A stretch of 64,000 nt of DNA. It comes from Ancylobacter amanitiformis (GTDB taxonomy: Bacteria > Pseudomonadota > Alphaproteobacteria > Rhizobiales > Xanthobacteraceae). The DNA lies in contig NZ_JAUSVR010000004.1 in assembly GCF_030814815.1 (NCBI RefSeq), positions 1 through 64,000 on the forward strand. Reading direction: 5' to 3'. The notes beneath the pieces were generated by a model. That model was not told the origin of the DNA. It did not search any database and was given only the letters and a program-made list of their open reading frames with translations. Of this stretch, positions 1 through 11,351 are shown piece after piece (the first letter of the stretch is position 1; every line of letters begins with the position of its first letter). Made by a program: the position numbers and the translations under genes.

Positions 1-372
1 GGCGACAATGTCGGCGTTCTCCTGCGCGGCACCAAGCGCGAGGACGTGGAGCGCGGCCAGGTCGTGTGCAAGCCGGGTACGGTGAAGCCGCACACGAAGT
101 TCAAGGCCGAGGCGTATATCCTGACGAAGGAAGAGGGCGGCCGCCACACGCCGTTCTTCACCAATTACCGTCCGCAGTTCTACTTCCGCACCACGGACGT
201 GACGGGCATCGTGACGCTGCCGGAAGGCACGGAAATGGTGATGCCGGGCGACAACATCTCGGTTGACGTTGCACTGATCGTGCCGATCGCGATGGAAGAG
301 AAGCTGCGCTTCGCCATCCGCGAAGGCGGTCGCACCGTCGGCGCCGGTGTCGTCGCATCCATCATCGAGTGA
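1..372 (+). CDS. tuf: Elongation factor Tu, C-terminal part (5' end outside window)
   Basis: EF-Tu is the GTPase that delivers aminoacyl-tRNA to the ribosome. The window begins inside the gene, and the frame is open from base 1. The visible 123 residues cover domains 2 and 3, including the conserved [21 protein letters not shown] and [14 protein letters not shown] stretches (written here in parts) and the [16 protein letters not shown] terminus. The GTPase domain lies upstream of the window. The gene sits directly before the S10 operon, the usual bacterial order, and a hairpin terminator follows its stop codon. Confidence 0.98.
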   Translation, partial: GDNVGVLLRGTKREDVERGQVVCKPGTVKPHTKFKAEAYILTKEEGGRHTPFFTNYRPQFYFRTTDVTGIVTLPEGTEMVMPGDNISVDVALIVPIAMEEKLRFAIREGGRTVGAGVVASIIE

Positions 373-386
373 TCTAACCAATCCCG

Positions 387-417
387 AGGGGCGCGGGATC
401 GCCTGCGCCCCTTTTTC
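387..417 (+). terminator. Rho-independent terminator after tuf
   Basis: An 8-bp perfect stem, AGGGGCGC (387-394) pairing with GCGCCCCT (405-412), has a 10-nt loop and is followed by a run of T (412-416). It lies 15 nt after the tuf stop codon and separates tuf from the ribosomal protein cluster, although read-through into rpsJ is common in related genomes. Confidence 0.8.
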
Positions 418-469
418 GTGGTGCTCGTAATAGAGCCCTATTGACGAGCCCTCTGGGAGCCTGAAGTCA

Positions 470-778
470 ATGAACGGCCAGAACATTCGGATTCGCCTCA
501 AGGCGTTCGATCATCGCATACTCGACGCCTCGACGCGTGAAATCGTTTCGACGGCGAAGCGCACGGGCGCCCAGGTTCGCGGCCCCATTCCGCTGCCGAC
601 GCGGATCGAGAAATTCACGGTCAATCGTTCTCCCCACGTCGACAAGAAGTCGCGTGAGCAGTTCGAGATGCGGACGCACAAGCGTCTGCTGGACATAGTC
701 GACCCGACCCCCCAGACCGTGGACGCGCTGATGAAGCTCGACCTCGCTGCGGGTGTCGACGTCGAGATCAAGCTCTGA
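470..778 (+). CDS. rpsJ: 30S ribosomal protein S10
   Basis: S10 (102 aa) is a small-subunit head protein and also acts as the NusE antitermination factor. The family pattern is plain: the N-terminal [14 protein letters not shown], the central [21 protein letters not shown] and the C-terminal [17 protein letters not shown]. Length is normal. It is the first gene of the S10 cluster. A GGGAG ribosome-binding site lies about 10 nt before the ATG. A TTGACG at 441-446 is too close to the start codon to serve as an obvious promoter. Confidence 0.98.
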   Translation: MNGQNIRIRLKAFDHRILDASTREIVSTAKRTGAQVRGPIPLPTRIEKFTVNRSPHVDKKSREQFEMRTHKRLLDIVDPTPQTVDALMKLDLAAGVDVEIKL

Positions 779-800
779 GAGAAGGCGAAGGGACACGGCC

Positions 801-1538
801 ATGCGGTCAGGCGTCATCGCCCAGAAGGTCGGCATGACCCGCATCTTTAATGATGCAGGTGAACATGTTCCGGTCACTGTGCTGAAAGTCGATAATTGCC
901 AGGTGGTTGCCCACCGTACGCTCGAGAAGAACGGCTACACGGCCGTCCAGCTTGGCGTCGGTCAGGCGAAGCCGCAGAACACCACCCGCGCGCTGCGCGG
1001 CCACTTCGCCGTGGCGAAGGTGGAGCCCAAGCGCAAGATGGCGGAGTTCCGCGTCGAGGAGGCCGAGTTGATCCCGGTCGGCGCCGAGCTGACTGTCGAT
1101 CACTTCGTGGTCGGCCAGTTCGTCGACGTGACGGGCACCTCCATCGGCAAGGGCTTCGCCGGTGGCATGAAGCGCCACAATTTCGGTGGCCTGCGCGCCA
1201 CCCACGGCGTGTCGGTCTCGCATCGTTCGATCGGTTCGACCGGTGGTCGTCAAGACCCCGGCAAGACCTTCAAGAACAAGAAGATGCCGGGCCACATGGG
1301 CGCCGATACGGTGACCACGCAGAACCTCAAGGTCGTGCTGACCGACGTGGAGCGTGGCCTGATCGCGGTCGAGGGAGCGGTTCCCGGCAACAAGGGCGGC
1401 TGGATCCTGGTCGCCGATGCCGTGAAGAAGAAGCTTCCGGCCGAGGCGCCGCAGCCGGGCAAGTTCCGGCTGCCGGGCACCGAGGCGGCGAACGACGCGG
1501 CCCCCGCCACCGAGGCTCAGGCCGAGGAGAATGTGTGA
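801..1538 (+). CDS. rplC: 50S ribosomal protein L3
   Basis: L3 (245 aa) is a primary 23S rRNA binder near the peptidyl transferase centre. The chosen ATG gives [16 protein letters not shown], the family start; the open frame extends 16 codons further upstream but into the end of rpsJ. The signature [10 protein letters not shown]...[15 protein letters not shown] and the GKKMPGHMG-like [10 protein letters not shown] block are present. The C-terminus carries an Ala/Glu-rich tail of about 20 residues beyond the globular domain, as is common in alphaproteobacteria. The stop overlaps the rplD start by one base (TGATG), implying translational coupling. Confidence 0.98.
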   Translation: MRSGVIAQKVGMTRIFNDAGEHVPVTVLKVDNCQVVAHRTLEKNGYTAVQLGVGQAKPQNTTRALRGHFAVAKVEPKRKMAEFRVEEAELIPVGAELTVDHFVVGQFVDVTGTSIGKGFAGGMKRHNFGGLRATHGVSVSHRSIGSTGGRQDPGKTFKNKKMPGHMGADTVTTQNLKVVLTDVERGLIAVEGAVPGNKGGWILVADAVKKKLPAEAPQPGKFRLPGTEAANDAAPATEAQAEENV

Positions 1539-2161
1539 TGGTCGAACTCGCCGTAAAAACCCTTGAAGGAGCCGAAGCCGGCTCCGTGACGCTCTCGGAT
1601 GAGATCTACGGTCTCGAGCCGCGTCAGGACATCCTTCACCGCATGGTGGTGTGGCAGCTTGCCCGCCGCCAGGCCGGCACGCACCAGACCCTGTCGCGCG
1701 CGGACATCAACCGCACCAAGCGGAAGATGTACAAGCAGAAGGGCACCGGCGGCGCTCGCCACGGCGCCGCGTCGGCTCCGCAGTTCCGCGGCGGCGGCCG
1801 GGCCTTCGGTCCGGTCCAGCGCAGCCATGCCAGCGACATGCCGAAGAAGGTCCGCGCGCTTGCCCTCAAGCATGCGCTGTCGACCAAGGCGAGGGAGCAG
1901 GCGATCTTCGTTCTGGACGACGCCACGCTGGCCGAGCCGAAGACGAAGCTGCTCAAGGAGCGCCTGGCGGGTCTCGGCCTGTCGAACGCGCTCGTGATTT
2001 CGGGCGCGGAAGTCGATGCCAATTTCGGCCTTGCCTCCCGCAATATCGGCCATTTCGACGTTCTGCCCGTCCAGGGCATCAACGTCTACGACATCCTGCG
2101 CCGTCACACCCTGGTGTTGACGAAGGCGGCTGTCGACGCTCTGGAGGCGCGCTTCAAATGA
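1538..2161 (+). CDS. rplD: 50S ribosomal protein L4
   Basis: L4 (207 aa) binds 23S rRNA and reaches into the exit tunnel. The [25 protein letters not shown]-type loop (about residues 46-70) is the tunnel extension, followed by the [16 protein letters not shown] end. The start was chosen from the coupled TGATG junction with rplC and because [11 protein letters not shown] matches the family start. The stop overlaps the rplW start (ATGA). In enterobacteria L4 represses this operon, but no L4-binding leader was recognised here. Confidence 0.97.
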   Translation: MVELAVKTLEGAEAGSVTLSDEIYGLEPRQDILHRMVVWQLARRQAGTHQTLSRADINRTKRKMYKQKGTGGARHGAASAPQFRGGGRAFGPVQRSHASDMPKKVRALALKHALSTKAREQAIFVLDDATLAEPKTKLLKERLAGLGLSNALVISGAEVDANFGLASRNIGHFDVLPVQGINVYDILRRHTLVLTKAAVDALEARFK

Positions 2162-2454
2162 GTCTCGATCCGCGCCACTACGACGTGATCGTGTCCCCGG
2201 TCATCACCGAGAAGGCCACGGCGGCGTCCGAGCACAACAAGGTCGTCTTCAAGGTTGCTCTGACGGCTACCAAGCCGCAGATCAAGGAGGCGGTCGAGAA
2301 GCTTTTCGACGTCAAGGTCGAGAGCGTCAACACGCTGGTCCGCAAGGGGAAGACGAAGTTCTTCAAGGGCCGCAAGGGCGTGCAGAGCGACGTGAAGAAG
2401 GCGGTCGTGACCCTCGCCGAGGGGCACACCATCGACATCACGTCGGGTCTGTGA
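2158..2454 (+). CDS. rplW: 50S ribosomal protein L23
   Basis: L23 (98 aa) sits at the tunnel exit and docks trigger factor and SRP. The sequence shows the family start [15 protein letters not shown], the NKVVFKV strand, and the [21 protein letters not shown] segment that contacts rRNA. The ATG lies inside the rplD stop (4-nt ATGA overlap), so translation is probably coupled. Confidence 0.97.
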   Translation: MSLDPRHYDVIVSPVITEKATAASEHNKVVFKVALTATKPQIKEAVEKLFDVKVESVNTLVRKGKTKFFKGRKGVQSDVKKAVVTLAEGHTIDITSGL

Positions 2455-2477
2455 GCCGGGATTAAGGGATCAGAGAC

Positions 2478-3311
2478 ATGGCGCTCAAAACCTTCAAGCC
2501 GGTAACGCCGAGCCTCCGTCAGCTCGTCATCGTCGATCGCTCGGGCCTGTACAAGGGCAAGCCGATCAAGACGCTGACCGAGGGCAAGTCGGAAGCGGGC
2601 GGCCGCAACAATATGGGGCGGATCACCGTCCGTTTCCGCGGCGGCGGCCACAAGCAGGCCTACCGCCTCGTCGACTTCAAGCGCACCAAGCGCGATGTGA
2701 CGGCGGTGGTGGAGCGGATCGAGTATGATCCCAACCGCACGGCTTTCATCGCTCTCATCAAGTATGAGGACGGCGAGCTCAGCTACATCCTGGCGCCGCA
2801 GCGCCTGGCTGTCGGCGACAAGGTTGTGGCGTCGAAGAGCGTGGACGTGAAGCCCGGCAACGCGGCTCCGCTCGGCAATCTCCCCGTGGGCACGATCGTG
2901 CACAATGTGGAGCTGAAGATCGGCAAGGGTGGCCAGATTGCCCGCTCCGCCGGTTCCTATGCGCAGATCGTCGGCCGCGACCAGGGCTATGTCATCATCC
3001 GCCTCAACTCGGGTGAGCAGCGCCTTGTTCATGGCGAATGCCTGGGCACGGTGGGCGCGGTGTCCAACCCCGACCACATGAACACCAACCTCGGCAAGGC
3101 CGGCCGCAAGCGCTGGCTGGGCCGTCGCCCGCATAACCGCGGTGTCACGATGAACCCGGTCGATCATCCGCATGGCGGCGGCGAAGGCCGTACGTCGGGC
3201 GGCCGTCATCCGGTCACCCCGTGGGGTCTGCCCACGAAGGGCAAGAAGACCCGGAAGAACAAGTCGACCACCAAGTTCATCGTGTCCAGCCGGCACGCCC
3301 GCAAGAAGTGA
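2478..3311 (+). CDS. rplB: 50S ribosomal protein L2
   Basis: L2 (277 aa) is needed for subunit joining and peptidyl transferase activity. It shows the [14 protein letters not shown] start, the [21 protein letters not shown] block and the C-terminal [20 protein letters not shown]-type motif (here [16 protein letters not shown], with the conserved His). AAGGG precedes the ATG. It lies 23 nt after rplW in the same transcription unit. Confidence 0.98.
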   Translation: MALKTFKPVTPSLRQLVIVDRSGLYKGKPIKTLTEGKSEAGGRNNMGRITVRFRGGGHKQAYRLVDFKRTKRDVTAVVERIEYDPNRTAFIALIKYEDGELSYILAPQRLAVGDKVVASKSVDVKPGNAAPLGNLPVGTIVHNVELKIGKGGQIARSAGSYAQIVGRDQGYVIIRLNSGEQRLVHGECLGTVGAVSNPDHMNTNLGKAGRKRWLGRRPHNRGVTMNPVDHPHGGGEGRTSGGRHPVTPWGLPTKGKKTRKNKSTTKFIVSSRHARKK

Positions 3312-3328
3312 GCGAGGGGAACTGAATT

Positions 3329-3607
3329 ATGTCTCGATCGGTCTGGAAAGGTCCGTTCGTCGACGGCTACCTCCTCAAGAAGGCGGAAGCCGCACGTTCG
3401 TCGGGTCGTCACGACGTCGTCAAGATCTGGAGCCGTCGCTCCACGATCCTGCCGCAGTTCGTCGGGATTACCTTCGGCGTCTATAACGGCAACAAGCATG
3501 TTCCGGTCGCGGTGACCGAGGACATGGTCGGCCACAAGTTCGGCGAGTTCGCCCCGACCCGTACCTATTACGGGCATGCGGCGGACAAGAAAGCCAAGCG
3601 CAAGTAG
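3329..3607 (+). CDS. rpsS: 30S ribosomal protein S19
   Basis: S19 (92 aa) binds 16S rRNA in the head with S13. The start [19 protein letters not shown] and the [21 protein letters not shown] core are diagnostic, with [22 protein letters not shown] at the end. Length is standard. GAGGGG lies about 10 nt upstream of the ATG. It is 17 nt from rplB and 10 nt from rplV. Confidence 0.98.
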   Translation: MSRSVWKGPFVDGYLLKKAEAARSSGRHDVVKIWSRRSTILPQFVGITFGVYNGNKHVPVAVTEDMVGHKFGEFAPTRTYYGHAADKKAKRK

Positions 3608-3617
3608 AGGCAGGGTC

Positions 3618-3998
3618 ATGGGTAAGGCAGCTCGTCCGCGCTCGCTCGCGGATACGGAAGCCAAGGCGGTTGCTCGCAATCTGCGAATCAGCCCCCAGAA
3701 GCTCAACCTCGTCGCGGGTCTCATCCGGGGCAAGAAGGTCGCGACAGCGCTCGCCGACCTTCAGTTCTCGCGTAAGCGGATCGCCGGCGACGTGAAGAAG
3801 TGCCTGGAATCGGCGATCGCCAATGCCGAGAACAATCATGAACTCGATGTCGACGATCTGATCGTCGCCGAGGCTCATGTCGGCAAGGGGCTGGTCATGA
3901 AGCGCTTCGCGGCGCGTGCGCGCGGGCGTGCCAGCCGTATCGAGAAGCCGTTCTCGCATATCACGATCGTGGTGCGTGAAGTCGAGGAGAAGGTCTGA
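3618..3998 (+). CDS. rplV: 50S ribosomal protein L22
   Basis: L22 (126 aa) lines the exit tunnel; its beta-hairpin is the site of macrolide-resistance changes. The sequence shows [20 protein letters not shown] near the N-terminus and [24 protein letters not shown] (given in parts) at the hairpin and C-terminus. The open frame begins 14 codons earlier, inside rpsS, but MGKAARPRS has an AGGCAGGGTC leader and the better spacing. Its stop overlaps the rpsC start (TGATG). Confidence 0.96.
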   Translation: MGKAARPRSLADTEAKAVARNLRISPQKLNLVAGLIRGKKVATALADLQFSRKRIAGDVKKCLESAIANAENNHELDVDDLIVAEAHVGKGLVMKRFAARARGRASRIEKPFSHITIVVREVEEKV

Positions 3999-4705
3999 TG
4001 GGTCAGAAGGTTAATCCCGTCGGGCTGCGGCTCGGCATCAACCGCACCTGGGATTCGCGCTGGTTCGCCAGCAAGGGCGAATACGGGCAGCTGCTGCACG
4101 AGGATATCAAGATCCGCGAAGTGCTGCACAAGCTGCTCAAGCAGGCTGCGGTGTCGAAGATCGTCATCGAGCGCCCGCACAAGAAGTGCCGCGTCACCAT
4201 CTACTCGGCGCGTCCGGGCGTGGTGATCGGCAAGAAGGGCGCGGACATCGACAAGCTGCGCAAGAAGGTTGCCGAGATGACCTCCTCGGAGGTCTTCATC
4301 AACATCGTCGAGATTCGCAAGCCGGAAATCGATGCGCGCCTCGTTGCCGAATCGATCGCCCAGCAGCTGGAGCGCCGTGTGGCGTTCCGTCGCGCCATGA
4401 AGCGCGCGGTGCAGTCGGCGATGCGTCTGGGCGCGGAAGGTATCCGTATCAACTGCTCGGGCCGCCTCGGCGGCGCGGAAATCGCGCGTCTGGAATGGTA
4501 TCGTGAAGGGCGCGTGCCACTTCACACCTTGCGCGCGGACGTGGATTACGGTACGGCCACCGCCTTCACGACCTACGGCACCTGCGGTGTCAAGGTTTGG
4601 ATCTTCAAGGGCGAGATCCTGGAGCACGACCCGATGGCGCAGGACAAGCGCCAGGCGGAGAGTGAATCTTCGGGTGGTCGTTCCTCGCGCCGCGACGCGG
4701 CGTGA
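3998..4705 (+). CDS. rpsC: 30S ribosomal protein S3
   Basis: S3 (235 aa) forms the mRNA entry channel together with S4 and S5. It begins [20 protein letters not shown], carries the KH-domain loop [15 protein letters not shown] (about residues 71-85), and has the C-terminal [14 protein letters not shown]-type segment, here [15 protein letters not shown]. The tail is Ser/Arg rich. Translation is probably coupled to rplV through a TGATG junction. Confidence 0.98.
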   Translation: MGQKVNPVGLRLGINRTWDSRWFASKGEYGQLLHEDIKIREVLHKLLKQAAVSKIVIERPHKKCRVTIYSARPGVVIGKKGADIDKLRKKVAEMTSSEVFINIVEIRKPEIDARLVAESIAQQLERRVAFRRAMKRAVQSAMRLGAEGIRINCSGRLGGAEIARLEWYREGRVPLHTLRADVDYGTATAFTTYGTCGVKVWIFKGEILEHDPMAQDKRQAESESSGGRSSRRDAA

Positions 4706-4735
4706 GATCGGTAAAGAAGGAATAAGAGGCGCGTC

Positions 4736-5149
4736 ATGCTGCAACCGAAGCGCACGAAGTTCCGCAAGCAGTTCAAGGGCCGTATCCACGGTGCTGCGAA
4801 AGGCGGAACTGACCTCAATTTCGGCCAGTTCGGGCTGAAGGCCCTGGAGCCGGAGCGCGTTACCGCGCGTCAGATCGAAGCCGCGCGTCGCGCGCTCACC
4901 CGTCACATGAAGCGTGCGGGCCGGGTGTGGATTCGCGTGTTCCCCGACGTGCCGGTGTCGTCCAAGCCGACCGAAGTTCGTATGGGTAAAGGCAAGGGCG
5001 CCCCGGAATATTGGGCGGCCAAGGTCAAGCCGGGCCGAATCATGTTCGAGATCGATGGCGTCAGCCAGGAGATCGCGCGTGAGGCCCTGACGCTTGCCGC
5101 GGCCAAGCTGCCGATCAAGACGCGCTTCGTCGAACGTATCGCTGAGTGA
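4736..5149 (+). CDS. rplP: 50S ribosomal protein L16
   Basis: L16 (137 aa) helps place the A-site tRNA. Family marks are [43 protein letters not shown] (given in parts), and the [18 protein letters not shown] loop, with a C-terminal [16 protein letters not shown]. An AAGGAATAAGAGG purine stretch precedes the ATG. Length is normal. Confidence 0.98.
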   Translation: MLQPKRTKFRKQFKGRIHGAAKGGTDLNFGQFGLKALEPERVTARQIEAARRALTRHMKRAGRVWIRVFPDVPVSSKPTEVRMGKGKGAPEYWAAKVKPGRIMFEIDGVSQEIAREALTLAAAKLPIKTRFVERIAE

Positions 5150-5160
5150 CGGGGGAGATG

Positions 5161-5370
5161 ATGACAAAGGCTTCCGACATTCGGACGAAGACCGTGGACG
5201 AACTCCAGGACGAACTGCTGTCCCTGAAGAAGGAGCAGTTCAACCTGCGCTTCCAGAAGGCGACGGGCCAGCTCGAGAACACGGCGCGGGTGCGTCAGGT
5301 CCGCCGCGACATCGCGCGGACCAAGACCATCCAGGCGCAGAAGGCCGCATCTGCGGCCAAGGCGAAGTGA
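5161..5370 (+). CDS. rpmC: 50S ribosomal protein L29
   Basis: L29 (69 aa with this start) sits beside L23 at the tunnel exit. The sequence [20 protein letters not shown] followed by [34 protein letters not shown] (given in parts) is typical, with a short Ala/Lys tail. Two ATGs are adjacent (5158, 5161) and a GTG at 5146 is also in frame. The second ATG is preferred because GGGGGAG (5151-5157) abuts the first. Confidence 0.95.
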   Translation: MTKASDIRTKTVDELQDELLSLKKEQFNLRFQKATGQLENTARVRQVRRDIARTKTIQAQKAASAAKAK

Positions 5371-5380
5371 GGAGATAGCG

Positions 5381-5629
5381 ATGCCGAAGCGTTTGCTGCA
5401 GGGCGTCGTGGTGAGCGACAAGCAGGACAAGACCGTCGTGGTCCGGGTCGAGCGCCGTTTCACCCATCCGCTGCTGAAGAAGACCGTCCGTCGTTCCAAG
5501 AAGTACCATGCCCATGATGAGGGCAATGCGTGGAAGGAAGGCGACACCGTCTGGATCGAGGAGCACCGCCCCTTGTCCAAGCTCAAGAACTGGATCGTGG
5601 TCCAGGGCGAGAAGCGGGCTGAAGTCTGA
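5381..5629 (+). CDS. rpsQ: 30S ribosomal protein S17
   Basis: S17 (82 aa) is a primary 16S rRNA binder with an OB fold. It shows [21 protein letters not shown], the [25 protein letters not shown] core, and the [20 protein letters not shown] end. GAGGAGAT lies 6 nt upstream of the ATG. A 75-nt spacer separates it from rplN. Confidence 0.98.
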   Translation: MPKRLLQGVVVSDKQDKTVVVRVERRFTHPLLKKTVRRSKKYHAHDEGNAWKEGDTVWIEEHRPLSKLKNWIVVQGEKRAEV

Positions 5630-5704
5630 GCGCCCGGAAACGGGATTGAGGGGCGCGTGCCGGCATGACTGGTGCGCGCAGTTTTTGCGAGAAATAGGTG
5701 CGTC

Positions 5705-6073
5705 ATGATCCAGATGCAGACCAATCTCGACGTGGCGGACAATTCCGGCGCGCGTCGCGTCATGTGCATCAAGGTGCTTGGCGGTTCCAAGCGTAAATAT
5801 GCCCATGTCGGCGACATCATCGTGGTGTCGGTGAAGGAAGCTATCCCGCGCGGCCGCGTCAAGAAGGGCGACGTGATGAAGGCGGTTGTCGTTCGCACCG
5901 CCAAGGACATCCGTCGCGTCGACGGTTCGGTGATCCGCTTCGACCGCAATGCGGCCGTGCTGATCAACAACAACAAGGAGCCGGTCGGCACGCGTATCTT
6001 CGGGCCGGTTCCGCGCGAGCTGCGCGCGAAGAACCACATGAAGATCATCTCGCTGGCGCCGGAGGTGCTTTGA
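5705..6073 (+). CDS. rplN: 50S ribosomal protein L14
   Basis: L14 (122 aa) forms a bridge to 16S rRNA. Marks are [30 protein letters not shown], given here in two parts ([18 protein letters not shown] and [15 protein letters not shown]), and [20 protein letters not shown] at the end. An upstream in-frame GTG would add 11 atypical residues, so the ATG at 5705 was chosen. The stop overlaps the rplX ATG by one base. Confidence 0.98.
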   Translation: MIQMQTNLDVADNSGARRVMCIKVLGGSKRKYAHVGDIIVVSVKEAIPRGRVKKGDVMKAVVVRTAKDIRRVDGSVIRFDRNAAVLINNNKEPVGTRIFGPVPRELRAKNHMKIISLAPEVL

Positions 6074-6390
6074 TGGCCGCGAAAATCAAGAAGGGCGACA
6101 AGGTCGTCGTCCTCGCCGGCCGCGACAAGGGCCGCAGCGGCGAGGTGATCGAGGTGCTTCCGAAGGAGAACACCGCCAAGGTGCGCGGTGTGAACCTGGT
6201 GAAGCGCCACCAGCGCCAGAGCGCGAACCAGGAAGGCGGAATCATCTCCAAGGAGGCTTCCATCGACCTGTCGAACATCGCGATTGCCGATCCCAAGGAT
6301 GGCAAGCCGACCCGCGTTGGTTTCCTTGTGCAGGCAGACGGCACCAAGGTGCGCGTCGCCAAGCGCTCGGGGGAGAAGATCGATGGCTGA
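6073..6390 (+). CDS. rplX: 50S ribosomal protein L24
   Basis: L24 (105 aa) is an assembly initiator protein with an N-terminal KOW motif, here [22 protein letters not shown] (in parts [22 protein letters not shown]). The [18 protein letters not shown] segment is typical. The start sits in a TGATG junction with rplN. The end overlaps rplE by 8 nt. Confidence 0.97.
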   Translation: MAAKIKKGDKVVVLAGRDKGRSGEVIEVLPKENTAKVRGVNLVKRHQRQSANQEGGIISKEASIDLSNIAIADPKDGKPTRVGFLVQADGTKVRVAKRSGEKIDG

Positions 6391-6940
6391 GACCAGCTAC
6401 ACCCCGCGGATGAAGTCCTTCTACGAGGACGAGGTTCGCAAGACCCTGATCGAGCAGTTCGGCTACAAGAACGCTCTCGAGGTGCCGACGGTCGACAAGA
6501 TCGTCATCAACATGGGTGTCGGCGAGGCGACTGCCGACACGAAGAAGGTGCAGACCGCCGCGGCGGACCTCGCGCTGATCGCCGGCCAGCGGCCGGTCGT
6601 CACCCGGGCCCGCAAGGCGATCTCGAACTTCAAGCTGCGTGAAAACCAGCCCGTCGGCGCGAAGGTCACCCTTCGCAAGGTGCGCATGTACGAGTTTCTC
6701 GATCGACTCGTCACCATCGCCCTGCCGCGGGTTCGCGACTTTCGCGGCCTGAACCCCAAGAGCTTCGATGGCCGGGGCAATTATGCTCTCGGTATCAAGG
6801 AGCATATCGTGTTCCCGGAGATCAACTACGATAAGGTTGATCAGGCCTGGGGCATGGACATCATCGTCTGCACGACGGCGAAGACGGACGACGAGGCGCG
6901 CGCGCTTCTGAAGGCCCTCAACTTCCCGTTCCGTCAGTAA
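6383..6940 (+). CDS. rplE: 50S ribosomal protein L5
   Basis: L5 (185 aa) binds 5S rRNA in the central protuberance. It shows [22 protein letters not shown]-type sequence ([23 protein letters not shown]), [25 protein letters not shown] (parts) and the C-terminal [20 protein letters not shown]. The start was chosen as [11 protein letters not shown] with GGGGGAG upstream. It overlaps the rplX end by 8 nt. Confidence 0.97.
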   Translation: MAETSYTPRMKSFYEDEVRKTLIEQFGYKNALEVPTVDKIVINMGVGEATADTKKVQTAAADLALIAGQRPVVTRARKAISNFKLRENQPVGAKVTLRKVRMYEFLDRLVTIALPRVRDFRGLNPKSFDGRGNYALGIKEHIVFPEINYDKVDQAWGMDIIVCTTAKTDDEARALLKALNFPFRQ

Positions 6941-6999
6941 GCATCCCCTTCCGGCAGTGGGGCCAAGGCCCCAAACGCGGAGACTAGGAGCAAAGTCAT

Positions 7000-7305
7000 A
7001 TGGCGAAGAAGAGCGCGGTCGAGAAGAACGAACACCGCCGGAAGCTCGTAAAGAACTATTCCGGCAAGCGTTCGCGTCTCAAGGCCCTCGTGAACGACAA
7101 GGAACTGCCGATTGAGGAGCGCTTCGCCGCGGTCCTCAAGCTCGCGCAGCTCCCGCGTAATTCCGCGAAGGTGCGTATCCGCAACCGGTGTGAAGTAACC
7201 GGTCGTCCGCGCGCCTATTACCGCAAGCTCAAGATGAGCCGCATCGCGCTTCGTGAGCTCGGGTCGCAGGGGCAGATCCCCGGCCTGGTCAAGTCGAGCT
7301 GGTGA
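7000..7305 (+). CDS. rpsN: 30S ribosomal protein S14, zinc-independent form
   Basis: S14 (101 aa) is in the 30S head. This is the longer, zinc-free type: the CxxC pairs of the short form are absent and only one Cys ([15 protein letters not shown]) is seen. Length and the C-terminal [11 protein letters not shown] match the family. An ACTAGGAGC leader precedes the ATG. The zinc-free type is usual in alphaproteobacteria. Confidence 0.97.
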   Translation: MAKKSAVEKNEHRRKLVKNYSGKRSRLKALVNDKELPIEERFAAVLKLAQLPRNSAKVRIRNRCEVTGRPRAYYRKLKMSRIALRELGSQGQIPGLVKSSW

Positions 7306-7318
7306 GGAGGGTCTGACC

Positions 7319-7717
7319 ATGTCCACGACTGATCCGATCGGCGATCTCATCACCCGCATCCGCAACGCGCAGCTCCGTCGCAAGGAGAAGATCTCCACGC
7401 CCGGTTCGCGCCTGCGGGCCAGCGTTCTCGAAGTGCTCGCCGCTGAAGGCTTCATCCGGGGCTACTCCGCCTCGGAGCCGCTGAACGGCCGCACCGAGTT
7501 CGAGATCGAGCTGAAATATTACGATGGCGAGCCGGTGATCCGCGAGATCTCCCGCGTGTCCAAGCCTGGCCGGCGCGTTTATTCGTCGGTCAAGACCCTT
7601 CCGCGCGTCGCCAACGGTCTCGGCGTCGCTGTCGTCTCCACGCCGCAGGGCGTGATGGCGGACCACGAAGCCCGCGAGAAGAACGTGGGCGGCGAGGTCC
7701 TCTTCACGGTCTTCTGA
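7319..7717 (+). CDS. rpsH: 30S ribosomal protein S8
   Basis: S8 (132 aa) binds 16S helix 21 and in enterobacteria represses the spc operon. The sequence has [19 protein letters not shown], the [26 protein letters not shown] block (parts), and the C-terminal EVLFTVF. GAGGAGGG lies 8 nt before the ATG. The longer frame starting at 7253 overlaps rpsN and was not used. Confidence 0.98.
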   Translation: MSTTDPIGDLITRIRNAQLRRKEKISTPGSRLRASVLEVLAAEGFIRGYSASEPLNGRTEFEIELKYYDGEPVIREISRVSKPGRRVYSSVKTLPRVANGLGVAVVSTPQGVMADHEAREKNVGGEVLFTVF

Positions 7718-7738
7718 TCGGGGAGGGAGAGAGAGCAC

Positions 7739-8272
7739 ATGTCCAAGATCGGTAAAGCCCCCATCACCATCCCGGCCGGCGTCACCGCCAGCGTGGATGG
7801 CCAGACGGTCACGGTGAAGGGCCCCAAGGGCGCCCTTGAAGTGAACGTCGTCGAGGAAATCGGCGTCACGCTCGACAACGGCACGGTGCTGTTCGCACCG
7901 CGCGGCGAGACCAACCGCCATCGCGCGATGTGGGGCCTGTCCCGCACGCTGGTGGCGAACCTGGTCGAAGGCGTGACCAAGGGCTTCGAGAAGAAGCTCG
8001 AGATCAGCGGCGTCGGCTATCGCGCGGCGGTTCAGGGCAAGAACCTGAACCTGGCGCTCGGCTACAGCCACGACGTGATCTACTCGATCCCGGAAGGGAT
8101 CCAGATCGTCACGCCGAAGCCGACCGAAATCGTGGTGTCGGGCATCGACCGTCAGAAGGTCGGCCAGGTCGCCGCAGAAATTCGCGAATTCCGCGGTCCC
8201 GAGCCCTATAAGGGCAAGGGCGTGAAATACGCGGGCGAGTTCATCTTCCGCAAGGAAGGCAAGAAGAAGTAA
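7739..8272 (+). CDS. rplF: 50S ribosomal protein L6
   Basis: L6 (177 aa) lies near the factor-binding site of the large subunit. It begins [18 protein letters not shown] and shows duplicated L6 domains, with [19 protein letters not shown] in the middle and the second-domain signature [17 protein letters not shown] at the end. A GGGGAGGGAGAG leader is present. Confidence 0.98.
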   Translation: MSKIGKAPITIPAGVTASVDGQTVTVKGPKGALEVNVVEEIGVTLDNGTVLFAPRGETNRHRAMWGLSRTLVANLVEGVTKGFEKKLEISGVGYRAAVQGKNLNLALGYSHDVIYSIPEGIQIVTPKPTEIVVSGIDRQKVGQVAAEIREFRGPEPYKGKGVKYAGEFIFRKEGKKK

Positions 8273-8284
8273 CGGACCCGAACC

Positions 8285-8647
8285 ATGGCTCAGTATAAGG
8301 ACGCTACCGAGCGCCGTAAGGCGCGTGTCCGCCGTGCCTTGCGCGCGACGGCGAACGGGCGGCCGCGCCTCTCGGTGCATCGCTCGTCGAAGCACATCTA
8401 TGCGCAGATCATCGACGATGCGCGCGGCGTGACCATCGCCGCCGCGTCGTCGCTTGAGAAGGATCTGCGGGACAGCCTGAAGACCGGCGCGGATGTCGCG
8501 GCGGCTCAGGCGATCGGCAAGCTCGTGGCGGAACGCGCCGTCGCAGCCGGTGTGAAGGACGTGGTCTTCGACCGCGGCGCCTTCATTTATCACGGCCGCG
8601 TCAAGGCGCTCGCCGAGGCCGCCCGCGAGGGCGGTCTCAACTTCTAA
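8285..8647 (+). CDS. rplR: 50S ribosomal protein L18
   Basis: L18 (120 aa) brings 5S rRNA to the large subunit together with L5. The [33 protein letters not shown] core (in parts: [27 protein letters not shown]) and the C-terminal [25 protein letters not shown] (parts) are diagnostic. No strong ribosome-binding site is seen. It sits 12 nt after rplF, so re-initiation is possible. Confidence 0.97.
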   Translation: MAQYKDATERRKARVRRALRATANGRPRLSVHRSSKHIYAQIIDDARGVTIAAASSLEKDLRDSLKTGADVAAAQAIGKLVAERAVAAGVKDVVFDRGAFIYHGRVKALAEAAREGGLNF

Positions 8648-8687
8648 TCACGAGCGGGATCTCCCGCAGAACGACAAGGATAAGATC

Positions 8688-9239
8688 ATGGCTCGTGAAC
8701 GTGAGCGTGAACGCGAGGATCGCGACAACACGTTCGTGGACAAGCTGGTCCACATCAATCGTGTCGCGAAGGTTGTGAAGGGTGGCCGTCGCTTCGGCTT
8801 CGCGGCGCTCGTCGTCGTCGGCGACCAGAAGGGCCGCGTCGGTTTCGGGCACGGCAAGGCGCGTGAAGTGCCGGAAGCCATCCGCAAGGCGACGGAAGCC
8901 GCCAAGCGCGCGCTGATCCGCGTGCCGCTGCGCGAGGGACGGACGCTGCATCATGACGTGCATGGCCATCATGGCGCGGGCAAGGTCATCCTGCGCGCGG
9001 CTCCGGCCGGTACCGGCATCATCGCCGGCGGCCCGATGCGCGCCGTCTTCGAGACGCTCGGCATGCAGGATGTGGTGGCGAAGTCGTTCGGCTCGTCCAA
9101 CCCGTACAACATGGTTCGCGCGACCTTCGATGCGCTGAAGAACCAGGACAGCCCGCGTCTGGTGGCTGCCCGCCGCAGCCTGAAGGTCTCGCAGCTTCAG
9201 TCGCGCCGTCGCGTCGACGACGCCGAAGCGACCGACTGA
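8688..9239 (+). CDS. rpsE: 30S ribosomal protein S5
   Basis: S5 (183 aa) contributes to decoding fidelity and the mRNA channel. The N-terminus is extended by charged repeats ([10 protein letters not shown]). It is followed by [22 protein letters not shown] (parts), the [17 protein letters not shown] loop, and the [19 protein letters not shown] segment, ending in an Arg-rich tail. Length is in the normal range for alphaproteobacteria. Confidence 0.97.
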   Translation: MAREREREREDRDNTFVDKLVHINRVAKVVKGGRRFGFAALVVVGDQKGRVGFGHGKAREVPEAIRKATEAAKRALIRVPLREGRTLHHDVHGHHGAGKVILRAAPAGTGIIAGGPMRAVFETLGMQDVVAKSFGSSNPYNMVRATFDALKNQDSPRLVAARRSLKVSQLQSRRRVDDAEATD

Positions 9240-9265
9240 GCGCCTGAGAGGTAGTGGAGCTTATC

Positions 9266-9457
9266 ATGGCGAACAGCAGCAAGACGGTTACCGTCGAGCA
9301 GACCGGCAGCGCGATCCGCCGTCCGGAAGATCAGCGGGCGACCCTCATCGGCCTCGGCCTCAACAAGCTTGGGCGTCGCTCGACGCTCGAAGACACCCCG
9401 GCCGTGCGTGGCATGATCCAGAAGGTTCGCCACCTCGTCCGCGTCGTCGAAGCGTGA
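9266..9457 (+). CDS. rpmD: 50S ribosomal protein L30
   Basis: L30 (63 aa) is a small large-subunit protein. [36 protein letters not shown] and the [10 protein letters not shown] end match the family. The ATG at 9266 has GTAGTGGAG upstream; the frame could start 4 codons earlier (9254) but that start has no ribosome-binding site. Confidence 0.97.
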   Translation: MANSSKTVTVEQTGSAIRRPEDQRATLIGLGLNKLGRRSTLEDTPAVRGMIQKVRHLVRVVEA

Positions 9458-9476
9458 CGACGCAAGGAGATTGGCG

Positions 9477-9965
9477 ATGAGCAGCCTTAACGATATCAAG
9501 GACAACGCCGGCTCGCGCAAGAAGCGCATGCGCGTCGGTCGCGGCATCGGTTCCGGCAAGGGCAAGACCGGCGGGCGTGGCGTGAAGGGTCAGACCTCGC
9601 GCACCGGCGTCGCGATCAAGGGCTTCGAGGGCGGCCAGATGCCGATCCATCGTCGCCTGCCCAAGCGCGGCTTCCACAACATCTTCGCACTGGACTGGAA
9701 CGAGGTTTCCCTCGATCGCATCCAGATCGCGATCGATGCTGGCAAGCTGGATGCGACGGTCGCCATCACCCAGGCGGCGCTTGTCGAGGCGGGCGTCCTG
9801 CGCCGCGTCAAGGCCGGCGTGCGCGTGCTGGGCGGCGAGCTGACCGGCAAGGTCGTGCTTGAAGTGGCCTATGCCACCAAGTCGGCCACGGCGGCGGTCG
9901 AGCAGGCCGGCGGCACTGTGACGCTGCTGGCGTCCAAGGGCGACGCTGGCGAAATGGCGGTCTGA
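9477..9965 (+). CDS. rplO: 50S ribosomal protein L15
   Basis: L15 (162 aa) is a late-assembly large-subunit protein. It shows the flexible Gly-rich N-terminal part [30 protein letters not shown], and [23 protein letters not shown] lies 8 nt before the ATG; the alternative TTG two codons upstream is less likely. Confidence 0.97.
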   Translation: MSSLNDIKDNAGSRKKRMRVGRGIGSGKGKTGGRGVKGQTSRTGVAIKGFEGGQMPIHRRLPKRGFHNIFALDWNEVSLDRIQIAIDAGKLDATVAITQAALVEAGVLRRVKAGVRVLGGELTGKVVLEVAYATKSATAAVEQAGGTVTLLASKGDAGEMAV

Positions 9966-10019
9966 CGATTACGTCAGGCCTTCCGCCTTTTCAGGGCACA
10001 GGTGAGGGAGCGAAGCCCC

Positions 10020-11347
<1,328 letters not shown>

Positions 11348-11351
<4 letters not shown>

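Noticed and set aside
441-469. TTGACG as a possible -35 box before rpsJ
   Set aside because: A -10 box at normal spacing would fall at 464-469, directly against the ATG at 470, and the sequence there (AAGTCA) does not fit.
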